Source of the DNA: Lysobacter stagni
Lineage (GTDB): Bacteria > Pseudomonadota > Gammaproteobacteria > Xanthomonadales > Xanthomonadaceae
DNA: 64,000 bases
NCBI RefSeq assembly: GCF_030053425.1
Contig: NZ_JASGBI010000001.1
Span: 1,682,001-1,746,000 of the forward strand
Direction of reading: 5' to 3'
Shown here: positions 1-11,401 of the stretch, in pieces
Layout: each line of letters opens with the position of its first letter
Position numbering within the stretch: the first letter of the stretch is position 1
Notes under the pieces: model-generated
Databases searched by the model: none
What the model was told of the DNA's origin: nothing
Seen by the model: the letters and a program-made list of their open reading frames with translations, nothing else
Made by a program: the position numbers and the translations under genes

Positions 1-564
<564 letters not shown>

Positions 565-819
565 GTGGGGGAACTCCTGGACGCGGGCGGCGCGAGAGTC
601 TCCCACCGGCCGCCGCGAAGGGTACCGCGGGACCATGAGAACGCGAGGCGAAAGGGTCTCGGCCCACGTGCCGACCGATGCGGCAAAGCCGGCCTTCGCA
701 AGCTGTAACGGTCGTCACGTTCGGCGTCCCGAATCCGAGACGTGGCTCCGGTTGTGCGGAAAGCCGCCTGATAACGTGCGCGCCGCTCGCCGCGAGGAAC
801 GCGGCATGGGGGACGACTC

Positions 820-2547
820 ATGGACTTCAGGCAGGCGTTGCGGGCCGGTGGGCTCGCGCTCGGGCTGTGCATGCTCGCCGCGTGCGGTGGTGGAGGCGGC
901 GGCGACGATGACGGTCCATCGCTCACGCCCGGCAACCCTTCATCGCCCGGTACGCCGTCGCCGTATCCGGACATCCCGGCCACCGACGCCGATGCGGCCC
1001 GCTTCCTGACCCAGGCGACGTTCGGCCCCACCAACGCGGAGATCGCGCGCCTGCGCCAGATCGGTTACCGCCGCTGGCTCGACGAGCAGATGGATCCCTC
1101 GCGCACGCCGACCACGCTGGTGCTTCCGCACCTGCAGCAGCTGGTGGCCAACGGCATGCTGGCGACGGACCTGCGACCGCAGCATCGCCGCAACTACTGG
1201 CTGTGGCAGGCGGCGAACGGCAACGACCAGCTGCGCATGCGCATGGCGTTCGCGCTGAGCGAGATCTTCGTGATGTCCGATCGCGAAGTCGCCGATTCCA
1301 CCGCCACGGTCAACCGCATCGCCGACTACCAGGACACGCTGGCGCGTGGCGCGTTCGGCAGCTATCGCACGCTGCTCGAACAGGTGGCCCTGCATCCGGC
1401 GATGGGCTACTTCCTCAGCCACGTCGGCAACCGCAAGGCCGACCCACGCCGCAACATCACGCCCGACGAGAACTTCGGCCGCGAGGTGATGCAGCTGTTC
1501 TCCATCGGCCTGTATGAGCGAAACAAGGACTTCAGCCCGGTGCTGGACTCCAGCGGGCAGACCGTGCCGACATACGACGAGCAGGTCGTCAGCGCGATGG
1601 CGCGCGTGTTCACCGGCTGGACCTATGCCGGCCAGACCGACGCGCAGTTCGGTCGCGGCGACAACACCAGCTTTGCGCCGATGGAATGCCACCCGGCCTT
1701 CCACGACGACCAGCCCAAGCAGATCTTCCGCGGCGTCGTCGTCAACGAAGGCAACAACTGCACGGCCAGTCTGAAGCGCACGCTCGATGCGCTGGCCGAT
1801 CACCCCAACGTCGCACCGTTCATCAGCCGGCAGCTGATCCAGCGCTTCGTCACCTCCAATCCCAGTCCTGCCTACGTCGAGCGCGTCGCCACCACGTGGC
1901 AGACCTCGGGTGGCAACCTGGGGCAGGTGATCCGCGCGGTGCTGCTGGATACCGAAGCACGCATGGCCCCGCCCGATGTGGGTTTCGGCAAGGCACGCGA
2001 GCCGTTGGTGAAGGTGGCCACCTTGTGGCGTGCCTTCGGCGCACGCTACGTACCGGCCGCGAACGGCGAAGTGCGCTTCACGTTCTCCAACGCGGGCGAC
2101 CTCACCGCATCGCTGATGCAGGACTCGCAGCGCGCACCGTCGGTGTTCAACTTCTTCGAGCCCGACTACCGCCTGCCGGCGGCGAACGGCGTGCAGGGCA
2201 TCTTCGGGCCGGAGTTCCAGATCCTCACCGAAGCCACCTACCTGTCGATGCTCAACCAGAACGACGCGCTGGTGTGGAACTTCACCGGTGCCGCGCCGAC
2301 GGCAACGACCGCAGCGCCGGTACTGGACATGAGCCGCCTGACGACGCTGGCCGAAGCGCGCGATCACGCCGGCATGGTGGCGCAGGTCAACCTGCTGCTT
2401 TTCCACGGCACGCTGGGCAGCGCGCCCTCGCAGACGATGGTGACGATGCTCGATCGCCTCGCCGCGTCCAACGAGACTGCGGCGAACCGTGCCAAGTCGC
2501 TGGTGCTCATCGCGCTGGCCTCACCCGAATTCGCGATCCAGCGCTAG
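820..2547 (+). CDS. DUF1800 family exported lipoprotein
   Basis: A 575-residue protein that begins with a lipoprotein signal peptide (LGLCMLAAC, lipidated Cys about residue 22) followed by a Gly/Asp-rich tether. The rest matches the DUF1800 family in style: an early DAARFLTQATFGPT segment, a GREVMQLFSIGLYE segment, VFTGWTYA, and a late RAPSVFNFFEPDYR segment. DUF1800 has no assigned biochemical function, and family members are typically encoded next to DUF1501 proteins, as here (9-bp gap). The start is supported by a GGGGGA ribosome-binding site six bases upstream. The likely location is membrane-anchored on the periplasmic side or the cell surface. It probably works with its downstream neighbour; their joint role is unknown. 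Confidence 0.88.
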   Translation: MDFRQALRAGGLALGLCMLAACGGGGGGDDDGPSLTPGNPSSPGTPSPYPDIPATDADAARFLTQATFGPTNAEIARLRQIGYRRWLDEQMDPSRTPTTLVLPHLQQLVANGMLATDLRPQHRRNYWLWQAANGNDQLRMRMAFALSEIFVMSDREVADSTATVNRIADYQDTLARGAFGSYRTLLEQVALHPAMGYFLSHVGNRKADPRRNITPDENFGREVMQLFSIGLYERNKDFSPVLDSSGQTVPTYDEQVVSAMARVFTGWTYAGQTDAQFGRGDNTSFAPMECHPAFHDDQPKQIFRGVVVNEGNNCTASLKRTLDALADHPNVAPFISRQLIQRFVTSNPSPAYVERVATTWQTSGGNLGQVIRAVLLDTEARMAPPDVGFGKAREPLVKVATLWRAFGARYVPAANGEVRFTFSNAGDLTASLMQDSQRAPSVFNFFEPDYRLPAANGVQGIFGPEFQILTEATYLSMLNQNDALVWNFTGAAPTATTAAPVLDMSRLTTLAEARDHAGMVAQVNLLLFHGTLGSAPSQTMVTMLDRLAASNETAANRAKSLVLIALASPEFAIQR

Positions 2548-2556
2548 GAGGCCACC

Positions 2557-4002
2557 ATGTCCCGATCCATTCGCGAAGACCGCCGCAACTTCCTGCGCCG
2601 CGTGCAGGCCGTCGTGGCCGGCGGAGCCGCTTATGCGCTGCTGCCGCAGCTGGAACTGGTCGGCCGCGCGTACGCGGCCGAGCCGCTGCCCGGCAACGAC
2701 TACCGCGCGCTGGTGTGCATCTTCCTGTTCGGCGGCAGCGATTCGTTCAACATGCTCATCCCGCATGAGGCGAACGAGCACGCGGCCTACCTCACCAGTC
2801 GCGGCGGTGTGTACGAAGCCACGACAAATCCCTTCGGTCTGGGCATCGCACGCGACAGCCTGGTGACCGTCAACGACAGCGCCGGCAAGACATGGGGTTT
2901 GCATCCGGAATGCGCCTCCATGAAGCCGCTGTTCGACGCGGGTGAACTGGCGTTCCTGGCCAACATCGGTCCACTGGTGGAACCGCTGACCAAGGACGAC
3001 GTCACGCGCCGCCTCAAGCGCCTGCCGCCCTACCTGTATTCGCACAACGACCAGCAGAAGCTGTGGATGCGCGGCCACACCAATCGCGCCGGCACCACCG
3101 GCTGGGGCGGCCTGCTGGCCGACCGTGCGGAAGCGTCCAACCTGGGGCTGCAATCGCTGCCGCCGTCCATTTCCATCTCCGGCAGCAACCTGTTCCAGTT
3201 CGGGGCAACGACGCTGCCATTCGCGATGTCCTCCGGTGGGCCGGCTACTGTCAATCGCTTCCGCAACGATGGCAGCGCAACCGACAGGATCCGCTCCGAA
3301 TCGCTGCGCGCGCTGGTGGAGTCGGCCTATCAGCCGATCATGCAGGACCAGTATGCGGTGATCGGCGACAGCGCGATCAATCTCAACGACACGCTGCGCG
3401 TGGCCTTGAACCCCACCAACGGCGGCGACATCACGACGGTGTTTCCGGCCGGCGGACTGGCATCACAGCTGCGCATGGTCGCGCGCATGATCAAGGCCAG
3501 CCGCACCTCGGCCATCAACCATCGTCGCCAGATCTACTACGTCAGCATGGGTGGCTTCGACACGCATCAGAACCAGATGGCCGCCAACGGCCACGGTGCG
3601 TTGCTGCGTCAGCTGGGCGATTCGCTGGCGGCGTTCCGTGCGGCGCTGGCCGAGATCGGCGCGCTCAACGACACCACCACGTTCACGATGAGCGACTTCG
3701 GCCGCACCTTGAACAGCAACGGCAACGGCACCGACCACGGCTGGGGCGGCGTGCAGCTGGTGATGGGCGGGGCGGCTGCGAACGGCGGCGCGCTGCGGGG
3801 CGGCCAGGTGTGGGGCAGCTATCCGCTGCTGGAACTCGACGGCACGCAGGCGGTGGGTCGCGGCCGCATGGTGCCGACGATATCGGTCAACCAGATGGGC
3901 GCCACGCTGGCGCAATGGTTCGGCCTGCCGGCGGGCGAGGTGGGCGCGATCTTCCCCGGCATCGAGAACTTCGCCCAGCCGAGACTGGGGTTTCTGACCT
4001 GA
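2557..4002 (+). CDS. DUF1501 family protein with Tat signal
   Basis: A 481-residue protein with a twin-arginine signal at its N-terminus (RRNFLRR at residues 9-15, then a hydrophobic stretch and AYAAEP), so it is probably exported folded by the Tat pathway. The mature part opens with RALVCIFLFGGSDSFNMLIP and later has GGFDTHQNQ and FTMSDFGRTLNSNGNGTDHGWG, all typical of DUF1501, a sulfatase/alkaline-phosphatase-like fold family. The late DFGRT...DHGWG region resembles the metal-ligand part of that fold, so a metallohydrolase is possible but unproven. The gene follows DUF1800 after 9 bp with a strong AGGAGG site, so the two are surely co-transcribed. Tat export suggests a cofactor or folded metal site. 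Confidence 0.88.
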   Translation: MSRSIREDRRNFLRRVQAVVAGGAAYALLPQLELVGRAYAAEPLPGNDYRALVCIFLFGGSDSFNMLIPHEANEHAAYLTSRGGVYEATTNPFGLGIARDSLVTVNDSAGKTWGLHPECASMKPLFDAGELAFLANIGPLVEPLTKDDVTRRLKRLPPYLYSHNDQQKLWMRGHTNRAGTTGWGGLLADRAEASNLGLQSLPPSISISGSNLFQFGATTLPFAMSSGGPATVNRFRNDGSATDRIRSESLRALVESAYQPIMQDQYAVIGDSAINLNDTLRVALNPTNGGDITTVFPAGGLASQLRMVARMIKASRTSAINHRRQIYYVSMGGFDTHQNQMAANGHGALLRQLGDSLAAFRAALAEIGALNDTTTFTMSDFGRTLNSNGNGTDHGWGGVQLVMGGAAANGGALRGGQVWGSYPLLELDGTQAVGRGRMVPTISVNQMGATLAQWFGLPAGEVGAIFPGIENFAQPRLGFLT

Positions 4003-4032
4003 TCGATCCGTCGCGCGCCTGCGCGACGGAGC

Positions 4033-4845
4033 TCAGCGATACCGGTTGATCTGGTCGCGCAGTTCGCGCGCCGCGTTCGCGGCGGCTTCGGCGTAGTCGT
4101 CGCCGCCGGAGGCATAGAGGATGGCGCGCGAGCTGCTCACCATCAGGCCGGTGCCATCGGCGGTCTTCGCGTTCGTCACGACCGCTTCCACGTCGCCACC
4201 CTGCGCGCCCACGCCGGGCACCAGGAACGGTACCTCGCCAACGATCGCGCGCACTTCCTTCAGCTGGGCCGGCCACGTAGCACCCACCACGAGCGAGCAG
4301 TTGCCGTTCGTGTTCCATTCCTGCGCCACCTTGGCGGCGACATGCTGGTACAGCGGACGCCCATCGATCGAAAGATCCTGCAGATCGCCTGCGCCCGGGT
4401 TGGACGTGCGGCACAGGATCACCACGCCGCGGTCGGCACGGTCCAGGAACGGTTGCGCCGAATCGCGGCCGAGGTACGGATTCACCGTGACCGCATCGGC
4501 GGCGTAACGGTCGAAGGCTTCGCTGGCGTAGTGCTGCGCCGTGCTGCCGATGTCGCCGCGCTTGCTGTCCAGGATGACGGGAACGCCCGGATGCGCGTCA
4601 TGCAGATGCGCGATCAGGCGCTGCAATGCACCTTCCGCACCCAGCGCCGCGAAATGCGCGATCTGCGGCTTGAACGCACACGCGTACTGCGCGGTGGCAT
4701 CGGCGATATCGCGGCAGAACGCGAACACCGCGTCCGCATCGTTGGCGAACTTCGCGGGAAACTTCGCCGGTTCCGGGTCCAGGCCGACGCAGACGAGGGA
4801 GTCGGCGTGTGACCAGCGCGCGCGCAGCGCCTGCATGAAGCTCAT
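4033..4845 (-). CDS. pyrF: Orotidine 5'-phosphate decarboxylase (group 2)
   Basis: A 270-residue cytosolic enzyme of de novo pyrimidine synthesis that decarboxylates OMP to UMP. The catalytic DxKxxD motif is visible as DSKRGDIG (Asp93, Lys95, Asp98), preceded by the substrate-phosphate-side start LVCVGLDPEPAKFP and followed by VTVNPYLG and ILCRTSNPGAGD. The length and these motifs fit the longer group 2 OMP decarboxylases (about 270 residues) rather than the short E. coli type. An AAGGA site precedes the ATG. It lies downstream of ettA on the same strand, separated by a strong hairpin at 4871-4900, so it may be at least partly independently transcribed. It converges with the DUF1501 gene across 30 bp. 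Confidence 0.95.
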   Translation of the reverse strand: MSFMQALRARWSHADSLVCVGLDPEPAKFPAKFANDADAVFAFCRDIADATAQYACAFKPQIAHFAALGAEGALQRLIAHLHDAHPGVPVILDSKRGDIGSTAQHYASEAFDRYAADAVTVNPYLGRDSAQPFLDRADRGVVILCRTSNPGAGDLQDLSIDGRPLYQHVAAKVAQEWNTNGNCSLVVGATWPAQLKEVRAIVGEVPFLVPGVGAQGGDVEAVVTNAKTADGTGLMVSSSRAILYASGGDDYAEAAANAARELRDQINRYR

Positions 4846-4870
4846 CGTGGCGTTCCTTGTTCCGTTGCGA

Positions 4871-4900
4871 AGACGCCCGCCCTTTTGGGGGCGGGCGTCT
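4871..4900 (-). terminator. Strong GC hairpin between ettA and pyrF
   Basis: Arms AGACGCCCGCCC (4871-4882) and GGGCGGGCGTCT (4889-4900) pair perfectly over 12 bp with a 6-base loop. It sits just after the ettA stop and just before pyrF on the minus strand. No clear U-run follows, so it may act as a transcript-stabilising 3' stem or a partial terminator. Confidence 0.55.
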
Positions 4901-4908
4901 GTCGTGTC

Positions 4909-6570
<1,662 letters not shown>

Positions 6571-6734
6571 GCGCTCTCCGGAACCGGGACGCGCCCGTGC
6601 CGGCCGGGAATGGCCTGGACGGGGCGACGGAAGCCGCGATTATCCCGCAGTAAGGGCGGGTTTCCCAGCCTGAGGGCGGGGAGGCTTCAGGTTGCCGGAA
6701 TCCCTCCGCGCGCAGGGGTGAGGAGGGGCAGCTT

Positions 6735-6786
6735 GCGCGCCAATGGCGCGCGTCCCGACGAACGCCATCGGGCTGCGCCCGATGGC
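6735..6786. repeat. Two adjacent perfect palindromes
   Basis: GCGCGCC-aat-GGCGCGC (6735-6751) is followed 12 bp later by GCCATCGGG-ctgcg-CCCGATGGC (6764-6786). Such pairs of short GC-rich stems in intergenic DNA are typical of REP-like dispersed elements. Only one copy of this exact pair is seen in the window. Confidence 0.6.
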
Positions 6787-6860
6787 CGCGGGGTTGGGGA
6801 GAGGTTGCGAAGCCGCATCGTGGTGAGCTCGGCGCTGGCGCGCCTCAGACCCCCTCCCAG

Positions 6861-6886
6861 CCCTCCCCCTGCGAGCAGGGGGAGGG
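6861..6886. repeat. CCCTCCCC-type hairpin between direct repeats
   Basis: Arms CCCTCCCCCTG (6861-6871) and CAGGGGGAGGG (6876-6886) with a CGAG loop form a perfect 11-bp stem. It is flanked by the direct repeat CGCCTCAGA (6841-6849 and 6901-6909). Similar CCTCCCC/GGGGAGG hairpins without U-runs occur at 14368, 21333, 38283, 44341 and 63313, close to gene 3' ends. Confidence 0.6.
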
Positions 6887-6904
6887 GCAAAGCCGTGCGA
6901 CGCC

Positions 6905-7810
6905 TCAGATCCAGACGATGAACGCGGCCACCAGCGCCACCGCGGTGTACTTGAGCCCGTAATACAGCGACTGGTTGCGCTCGCGCAGGCCCTTGGCCTT
7001 CAGTCGCAGGGCGTAGAAGTGCTTGAACAGGCGGTTGAAGCCACCCGTCCGGTCGCCCTCCACGTTGGGCGAGGCGCCGGCGGCGATCAGGTGGCGGGCC
7101 ACGAAACGGTTGATCGCGCGGACCGGAGCCAAGCGCAGGGGGCGTTCCACATCGCAGAACAGGATGATGCGGTTGGACTGGGTGTCGTTGCGCGCGCGGT
7201 GGATGAAGGTCTCGTCGAACATCGTCCACTGGCCGTCGCGCCAGCTGTAGCGCTGGCCGTCGACCTCGATGAAGCAGCCCTCGTCGTTGGGCGTCTCCAG
7301 CCCCAGGTGCAGGCGCAGCGAGCCGGCGTACGGGTCCCGGTGCGGGCGCAGCTCGCTGCCCGGCGGCAGCTCCGTGAACATGGCCGCCTTCACGCTGGGG
7401 ATGTCGCGCAGCAGCCCGGTGGTCACCGGGCACAGCTGGGCCGCGGACGGGTGGGCGTCGTCGTACCACTTCAGGTAGAAGCGCTTCCAGCCGCGCCGGA
7501 AGAACGAGTTGAACCCCACGTCGGTGTAACCGTCGGCGGCCTTGATGTGCTGCAGCTCGCGCAGGCGCCGGGCCTCGTCGCGGATGGCGGGCCAGTTCGC
7601 GCGCAGCGGCTCCAGCTCGGGGAAATGGCGGCCCGGATCGTCGAGGAAGGGCGTGGTGGGCACGCGCGAGAACGCGTACATCAGCACGTTGATCGGGGCC
7701 ATGAAGGTGGAATGGTCCAGCAACTGCCGACCCAGGCGGTGCCGGACCCGCCCGCGCAGGTGCACATGCACCGCGCAGGCGACGAACAACAGGACGAAGA
7801 CCCATTTCAT
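6905..7810 (-). CDS. lpxO: Aspartyl/asparaginyl beta-hydroxylase family protein, LpxO-like lipid A 2-hydroxylase
   Basis: A 301-residue Fe(II)/2-oxoglutarate dioxygenase with a membrane segment at each end ([18 protein letters not shown] and [13 protein letters not shown]). The metal ligands appear as HRD (His157, Asp159) and a distal His204 (FIHRARND), followed by Arg214 in SNRIIL, the usual 2-oxoglutarate ligand. LpxO enzymes hydroxylate the 2-position of a secondary acyl chain of lipid A at the cytoplasmic membrane. Length and terminal anchors fit LpxO well, but other beta-hydroxylase relatives exist, so the substrate is inferred. I chose ATG 7810 because the frame upstream lacks protein character and the membrane anchor begins there. 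It is divergent from glyA. Confidence 0.8.
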   Translation of the reverse strand: MKWVFVLLFVACAVHVHLRGRVRHRLGRQLLDHSTFMAPINVLMYAFSRVPTTPFLDDPGRHFPELEPLRANWPAIRDEARRLRELQHIKAADGYTDVGFNSFFRRGWKRFYLKWYDDAHPSAAQLCPVTTGLLRDIPSVKAAMFTELPPGSELRPHRDPYAGSLRLHLGLETPNDEGCFIEVDGQRYSWRDGQWTMFDETFIHRARNDTQSNRIILFCDVERPLRLAPVRAINRFVARHLIAAGASPNVEGDRTGGFNRLFKHFYALRLKAKGLRERNQSLYYGLKYTAVALVAAFIVWI

Positions 7811-7958
7811 GGTCGTGGGGTTCCCAGTGGGGGTGGGGAGGGCGCGCCCGCAGCTCCAGGGCGCGCTTGGTGGCCGCATTTTAAGGCCTGGGCTAACATC
7901 TTTCGGCCTGGCCGCACCAGCCCTTCAGGCGCCATCACCCCACGTCCGAGGTTCGCGA

Positions 7959-9212
7959 ATGTTCCCCAGCTCCGCCCGCATCGCCGGTTACGACGATGAA
8001 CTCGCCCAGGCCATCGCCAACGAGGCCCGTCGCCAGGAGGATCACGTCGAGCTGATCGCCTCGGAGAACTACGCCAGCCCGCGCGTGATGGAAGCCCAGG
8101 GCAGCGTGCTGACCAACAAGTACGCCGAGGGTTATCCCGGCAAGCGCTATTACGGCGGTTGCGAGTACGTGGACATCGCCGAGCAGCTGGCCATCGAGCG
8201 CCTGAAGCAGCTCTTCGGCGCCGACTACGCGAACGTCCAGCCGCATTCGGGTTCGCAGGCCAACCAGGCCGTGTACCTGGCCCTGCTCAATCCGGGCGAC
8301 ACCATCCTGGGCATGTCGCTGGCGCATGGCGGCCACCTCACCCACGGTGCCAAGGTCAACGTCAGCGGCAAGCTGTTCAACGCCATCCAGTACGGCGTGA
8401 ACGACCAGGGCCTCATCGATTACGACGAGGTCGAGAAGCTCGCGCTGGAGCACAAGCCGAAGATGGTCGTGGCCGGTTTCTCGGCCTACTCGCAGCACAT
8501 CGACTGGGCGCGCTTCCGCGCCATCGCCGACAAGGTCGGCGCGTACCTGTTCGTCGACATGGCGCACGTCGCCGGCCTGGTCGCCGCCGGCGTGTACCCG
8601 AACCCGCTGCCGCACGCGCACGTGGTCACCTCGACCACGCACAAGACCCTGCGCGGCCCGCGCGGCGGCATCATCGTGTCGCTCAAGGCGGGCGAGGAGA
8701 TCGAGAAGAAGCTGCAGAGCATCGTCTTCCCCGGCATCCAGGGCGGGCCGCTGATGCACGTCATCGCCGCCAAGGCGGTGGCCTTCAAGGAAGCGCTGGA
8801 GCCGGAATTCACCACCTACCAGCAGCAGGTCGTGAAGAATGCGCAGGCTATGGCGAAGACCATCATCGCGCGCGGCTACAAGATCGTTTCCGGCGGCACG
8901 CAGAACCACCTCATGCTGATCGACATGATCGGCAAGGGCGTCACCGGCAAGGATGCGGAAGCCGCACTGGGCAAGGCGCATATCACGGTCAACAAGAATG
9001 CCGTGCCGAACGATCCGCAGAAGCCGTTCGTCACGTCCGGCCTTCGCATCGGTACTCCCGCGGTGACCACGCGCGGCTATCAGGAAGCCGACTGCATCGA
9101 GCTGGCCGGATGGATCTGCGACGTGCTGGACGCACCGAAGGACGAGGCCGTCATCGCCGCCGTGCGCGAGAAGGTGACGGCGCAGTGCAAGAAGTTCCCG
9201 GTTTACGGCTGA
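7959..9212 (+). CDS. glyA: Serine hydroxymethyltransferase
   Basis: A 417-residue PLP enzyme that interconverts serine and glycine with transfer of a one-carbon unit to tetrahydrofolate. It begins [19 protein letters not shown] and shows [35 protein letters not shown], the active-site lysine motif [14 protein letters not shown] (about residue 230), and [14 protein letters not shown] near the end. The length is standard for the bacterial homodimer. The ATG at 7959 has a GAGG eight bases upstream; the frame stays open further upstream, but nothing there resembles the family. The following lipoprotein, nrdR and ribD lie close behind on the same strand, the usual gammaproteobacterial glyA-nrdR-ribD order. 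One-carbon supply and ribonucleotide/riboflavin metabolism are thus physically linked. Confidence 0.97.
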   Translation: MFPSSARIAGYDDELAQAIANEARRQEDHVELIASENYASPRVMEAQGSVLTNKYAEGYPGKRYYGGCEYVDIAEQLAIERLKQLFGADYANVQPHSGSQANQAVYLALLNPGDTILGMSLAHGGHLTHGAKVNVSGKLFNAIQYGVNDQGLIDYDEVEKLALEHKPKMVVAGFSAYSQHIDWARFRAIADKVGAYLFVDMAHVAGLVAAGVYPNPLPHAHVVTSTTHKTLRGPRGGIIVSLKAGEEIEKKLQSIVFPGIQGGPLMHVIAAKAVAFKEALEPEFTTYQQQVVKNAQAMAKTIIARGYKIVSGGTQNHLMLIDMIGKGVTGKDAEAALGKAHITVNKNAVPNDPQKPFVTSGLRIGTPAVTTRGYQEADCIELAGWICDVLDAPKDEAVIAAVREKVTAQCKKFPVYG

Positions 9213-9222
9213 GGACTGCCCA

Positions 9223-9735
9223 ATGGCGCGGCTGACCGTGGTGGCACTGGCCTGCGCCGGTGCGATGTTCCTGGCCGGCTGCGCCAGTACGCCTTCCATG
9301 CCGGTAGCGGAAAAGGCGGGGGCGGGTTCGCGCGTGCTCGTCAGGAACGGTTCGACCTCATCGGCGAGCCACGGCGCCGCGCGCTACAGCCTGACCGACC
9401 GCGCCTGCAGCGTGGAATCGCTGCAGCTGCTTTCCGCCGATGAAGTGGACGCGCTGACCGAAGGCTGGCGCGAACCCGACGACTGCGAGGGCCCGGAGAA
9501 GCTCAGCCTTCCCGCCTATGGCGCCTCGCCGGGCCGGAAGGGCTCCGCGCACGTGCTGGTGCGGCTGACGGCCGAGGGCGCGGTCGAATCCGTGCAGGCC
9601 GTCTGCGCCACCGATCGCCGCTTTGGCGAGACCGCCGTCGAGACGGTCAAGCGCATCCGCTTCTCGCACATGACCTGCAAGGGTGTGCCGACCCGCGTGG
9701 CGTTCTTCCTGCCGCTCGATTACAAGTACGACTGA
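9223..9735 (+). CDS. Small lipoprotein with a TonB-C-terminus-like domain
   Basis: A 170-residue protein with a lipoprotein signal peptide (GAMFLAGCAS, lipid Cys about residue 20). After a Ser/Ala-rich linker the C-terminal third (GSAHVLVRLTAEGAVESVQAV to VAFFLPLDYKYD) resembles the beta-alpha-beta pattern of TonB C-terminal domains, with a growing strand, a D/E-G turn, an AVETVKRIRF helix and a final beta strand. There is no transmembrane-plus-proline region of real TonB, so it is not an energy transducer. It probably sits in the outer membrane facing the periplasm. Four to five cysteines suggest disulfides. The gene lies 10 bp after glyA with GAGG upstream, in the middle of an otherwise conserved cluster. 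Function unknown. Confidence 0.75.
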   Translation: MARLTVVALACAGAMFLAGCASTPSMPVAEKAGAGSRVLVRNGSTSSASHGAARYSLTDRACSVESLQLLSADEVDALTEGWREPDDCEGPEKLSLPAYGASPGRKGSAHVLVRLTAEGAVESVQAVCATDRRFGETAVETVKRIRFSHMTCKGVPTRVAFFLPLDYKYD

Positions 9736-9765
9736 CCGCGACTTCGCCCCACCGGCTGCCGACGC

Positions 9766-10287
9766 ATGCACTGTCCTTTCTGCCAGCACAACGACACCCG
9801 CGTGATCGACTCGCGCGTGTCCGACGACGGCGCCACCATCCGTCGTCGCCGCGTGTGCGAAGCCTGCGGCGAACGTTTCTCCACGCTCGAGACCATCGAG
9901 CTCAAACTGCCGCTGATCATCAAGAGCGATGGCCGACGCGAGGCGTTCGACGCGCGCAAGCTGCGCGCCAGCTTCGACCGCGCACTGCAGAAGCGGCCGG
10001 TGTCGGAAGAACACATCGAGGCCTCCGTGCGCGCGGTGGTGCACCAGCTGCGCATGACCGCCGAACGTGAGCTGCCTTCGCGCCGCGTCGGCGAGTTCGT
10101 CATGGCCGAACTGCGCAAGCTCGACCACGTCGCCTACGTGCGCTTTGCTTCGGTCTACCGTGCGTTCCAGGACGTGGCCGACTTCCGCGAGGAGCTGGAC
10201 CGGCTGGAAAGCGACAATTCCGTTGAAGGCCAGCTACCGCTGCTCGACGAGGAAGCCGAGCCCACGTCGCGGCAGCGAAAACGCTGA
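9766..10287 (+). CDS. nrdR: Transcriptional repressor NrdR
   Basis: A 173-residue regulator with an N-terminal zinc ribbon (Cys3, Cys6, Cys31, Cys34: [10 protein letters not shown] and [13 protein letters not shown]) followed by an ATP-cone domain ([20 protein letters not shown] onwards). NrdR senses dATP/ATP and represses ribonucleotide reductase genes by binding NrdR boxes. The length is slightly above the usual 150-160 because of an acidic tail ending SRQRKR. No good ribosome-binding site is visible before the ATG, but the N-terminus is fixed by the first zinc cysteines. It lies 6 bp upstream of ribD, with which it is probably co-transcribed. Confidence 0.96.
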   Translation: MHCPFCQHNDTRVIDSRVSDDGATIRRRRVCEACGERFSTLETIELKLPLIIKSDGRREAFDARKLRASFDRALQKRPVSEEHIEASVRAVVHQLRMTAERELPSRRVGEFVMAELRKLDHVAYVRFASVYRAFQDVADFREELDRLESDNSVEGQLPLLDEEAEPTSRQRKR

Positions 10288-10293
10288 ACCGCG

Positions 10294-11391
10294 ATGACCG
10301 CCTTCACCGCCAACGACCACGCCATGATGGCCCGCGCGCTGCGGCTGGCCGAGCGCGGCGCGTACACCACCAAACCCAATCCGATGGTCGGCTGCGTGAT
10401 CGCGCAGGGCGAGGAGGTCGTCGGGGAAGGATGGCACGAGCGCGCCGGCGAGCCGCACGCCGAGGTCTTCGCGCTGCGCGCAGCCGGTGAGCGTGCGAAG
10501 GGGGCGACCGCCTACGTGACGCTGGAGCCGTGCGCGCACACCGGACGCACCGGCCCGTGCGCGGATGCGCTGATCGGCGCGGGTATCGCGCGCGTCGTCG
10601 CGGCGATGCGCGACCCGTTCCCGCAGGTCGACGGCGCCGGCTTCGAAAAGCTGCGCGCGGCCGGCATCACGGTCGAATCGGGCCTGATGGAAGCGCAGGC
10701 GCGCGCGCTCAATCGCGGCTTCCTGTCGCGCGTGCAGCGGGGCCGGCCGTGGTTCCGCGTGAAGCTGGCGACCAGCCTGGACGGACGCAGCGCGCTGGCC
10801 AGCGGTGAATCGAAATGGATCAGCGGTGAAGCCTCGCGCATGGACGTGCAGCGCTGGCGCGCGCGTTCCGGTGCGATCGTCACCGGCGCGGGCACCGTGC
10901 TCGCAGACGATCCGCAGCTGACCGTGCGCCTGGGCGACGACACGCCGTTCGTGCCGCCGCTGCGCGTGGTGCTGGACCCGGGCCTGGCCACGGTCGCGCG
11001 CGGACGCGTTCGCGAAGGCGACGCGCCAACGCTCTACCTCCACGCGCCCGATGCGAAACCGCCGCGCGGTCTGCAGGCGCAGACGGCCGCGGTGACGGTG
11101 CGCGAAGGGCGCTTCGACCTGGATGCGGTGCTGCGCCTGCTGGCCGAGCGCGGCGTCAACGAGGTGCAGCTCGAGGCCGGCGCGACCCTGGCCGGTGCAT
11201 TCCTCGGCGCGGGCCTCGTGGATGAAGTGCTGCTGTACGTCGCCCCGGTGCTGCTGGGCGAGCGAGCGCGGCCGATGTTCGACGGCCTGGGCATCGATGC
11301 GATGACGCAGAAACTGAAGATGAGCATCGTCGAGTCGCGCTACCTGGGCGAGGACGTACGTCTGCTGTTGAGGCCTGGATCCCCCACCTGA
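10294..11391 (+). CDS. ribD: Bifunctional riboflavin biosynthesis deaminase/reductase RibD
   Basis: A 365-residue two-domain enzyme. The N-terminal cytidine-deaminase-like domain has zinc motifs HAE (His55-Glu57) and PCAHTGRTGPC (Cys80, Cys89) and deaminates the pyrimidine intermediate. The C-terminal reductase domain (from about residue 150: FRVKLATSLDGRSALASGES, QLEAGATLAGAFL) reduces the ribosyl group with NADPH. Together they do the second and third steps of riboflavin synthesis. The length is typical. The gene lies upstream of, not behind, the FMN riboswitch, separated from ribE by a methyltransferase gene, so it belongs to the glyA-nrdR transcription group. Confidence 0.96.
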   Translation: MTAFTANDHAMMARALRLAERGAYTTKPNPMVGCVIAQGEEVVGEGWHERAGEPHAEVFALRAAGERAKGATAYVTLEPCAHTGRTGPCADALIGAGIARVVAAMRDPFPQVDGAGFEKLRAAGITVESGLMEAQARALNRGFLSRVQRGRPWFRVKLATSLDGRSALASGESKWISGEASRMDVQRWRARSGAIVTGAGTVLADDPQLTVRLGDDTPFVPPLRVVLDPGLATVARGRVREGDAPTLYLHAPDAKPPRGLQAQTAAVTVREGRFDLDAVLRLLAERGVNEVQLEAGATLAGAFLGAGLVDEVLLYVAPVLLGERARPMFDGLGIDAMTQKLKMSIVESRYLGEDVRLLLRPGSPT

Positions 11392-11401
11392 GGAAACGCC
11401 G

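Larger units (their letters stand above)
6571..6904. other. 334-bp gene-free region of clustered palindromes
   Basis: The region lies between the ettA start and the lpxO-like stop, both on the minus strand. It holds three well-formed inverted repeats (listed separately) and a 9-bp direct repeat CGCCTCAGA at 6841-6849 and 6901-6909. The ettA promoter must lie in the first 100 bp or so; no convincing -35/-10 pair was seen. No open frame here has a plausible start, ribosome-binding site or protein character. Confidence 0.6.
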
